Source of the DNA: Comamonadaceae bacterium
GTDB lineage: Bacteria; Pseudomonadota; Gammaproteobacteria; Burkholderiales; Burkholderiaceae_C
Direction of reading: 5' to 3'
NCBI GenBank assembly: GCA_947494405.1
Contig: CANLWQ010000092.1
Span: 1-7,579 of the forward strand
DNA length: 7,579 nucleotides
Numbering within the stretch: the stretch's first letter is position 1; each line of letters starts with the position of its first letter. The notes below the pieces were generated by a model. The model had not been told where the DNA came from. It made no database searches and saw only the letters and a program-made list of their open reading frames with translations. The translations under genes were made by a program, and so were the position numbers. Below are positions 7,293 to 7,579 of this stretch, one piece after another.

Positions 7293-7579
7293 CCCTTTTT
7301 GTCATTTCGAGCGTTTCGAAGTAAAACCGTTCAACCGCCCCGCCGTCCTCGTCCGTCGCTCACTGTCACTTTGTGACAATGTTCGCTACACGTCCGAGCA
7401 CACCGTGTCGGTCTCTGTGAAATGACTTTCGAGAACCTATCAACCCAAGCGCAACATGGCGGTCGGATTGACGCGAGCATTGTCACGAAGTGACAGCGAG
7501 AGGAGAACGAGCCGCCGTGGTGTGCTTGGCAGCATAGGATGCCTAAATTAACAAAGTCGCAGAGGCCTCAGCACGCAGA
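7293..7579. other. Intergenic tail of the window
   Basis: This stretch follows the uvrA stop and holds the inverted-repeat element described separately. Its last 60 bases contain a small GCAT-AGG-ATGC dyad (7532-7542) and the palindrome GAGGCCTC (7562-7569). A minus-strand frame ends at a TAG at 7545-7543 and is open to the window edge for 11 codons. It could be the tail of a convergent gene, but it is too short to support. No promoter or tRNA was recognised. Confidence 0.5.
7301..7517. repeat. Compound imperfect inverted-repeat element downstream of the tandem uvrA
   Basis: The arms 7359-7386 and 7473-7500 are inverted copies matching at 25 of 28 bases, and weaker matching extends outward and inward to about 7341-7398 and 7461-7517. 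Each arm contains its own hairpin: TGTCAC-TTT-GTGACA at 7364-7378 and TGTCAC-GAA-GTGACA at 7481-7495. A further pair, GTCATTTC at 7301-7308 and GAAATGAC at 7419-7426, is perfectly complementary, and TTTCGA recurs at 7305, 7314 and 7427. No reading frame of note crosses it. It resembles a non-autonomous, intergenic palindromic repeat unit. A role in mRNA 3'-end stability is possible, but no T-run follows the hairpins, so it is not a typical intrinsic terminator. Confidence 0.7.

Noticed and set aside
7291..7310. Short T-run just after the uvrA stop as an intrinsic terminator
   Set aside because: The CCCTTTTTG run has no GC-rich hairpin directly before it, and the downstream hairpins lack a T-tail.
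7543..7578. Possible C-terminal tail of a convergent minus-strand gene at the window edge
   Set aside because: Only 11 codons are visible before a TAG and another minus-strand frame is similarly open, so no call can be supported.

Overview
The window looks like a chromosomal segment of a Betaproteobacterium, probably order Burkholderiales and plausibly Comamonadaceae. This rests on moderately high GC, a preference for TTG, CGC and GGC codons, a liv-type amino-acid transporter cluster, and a double-length UvrA that I associate with this group. The taxon is an inference and was not checked by a search. All genes read on the + strand and are packed with almost no spacing.

Positions 1-1553 hold the 3' end of a high-affinity branched-chain amino-acid (or related amide) ABC importer operon. 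A short C-terminal tail, probably of the permease LivM, ends in an ATGA overlap with livG (59-829). livF follows (831-1553), most likely from a GTG start one base after the livG stop. LivG and LivF would form the heterodimeric ATPase pair energising the LivH/LivM channel, which is presumably encoded just upstream.

Positions 1560-7292 hold one 1910-codon gene that begins 6 bases after the livF stop. It encodes two complete UvrA-type units fused head to tail, with four ABC ATPase sites: four Walker A, four LSGGE signature, four Walker B and four H-loop motifs. Canonical UvrA is about 940 residues and works as a homodimer, so this polypeptide resembles a covalently joined UvrA dimer. The two units are not equivalent. 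The N-terminal unit keeps a long insertion (damage-sensing) region but has a diverged UvrB-docking region and a broken cysteine module. The C-terminal unit keeps a recognisable UvrB-docking region and the intact cysteine module but has lost most of the insertion region. This complementary asymmetry is the main point of interest.

Within the N-terminal unit, an AT-rich palindromic stretch (about 3981-4013) carries a GGGGTCAGA core. It looks like a dispersed repeat captured in frame, adding about 10 residues to the protein.

Positions 7293-7579 are non-coding as far as I can see. They hold a compound inverted-repeat element: two near-identical 28-base arms in opposite orientation, each with a TGTCAC-N3-GTGACA hairpin, and an outer GTCATTTC/GAAATGAC pair. 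No convincing T-tailed terminator, tRNA, CRISPR array or insertion sequence was seen.
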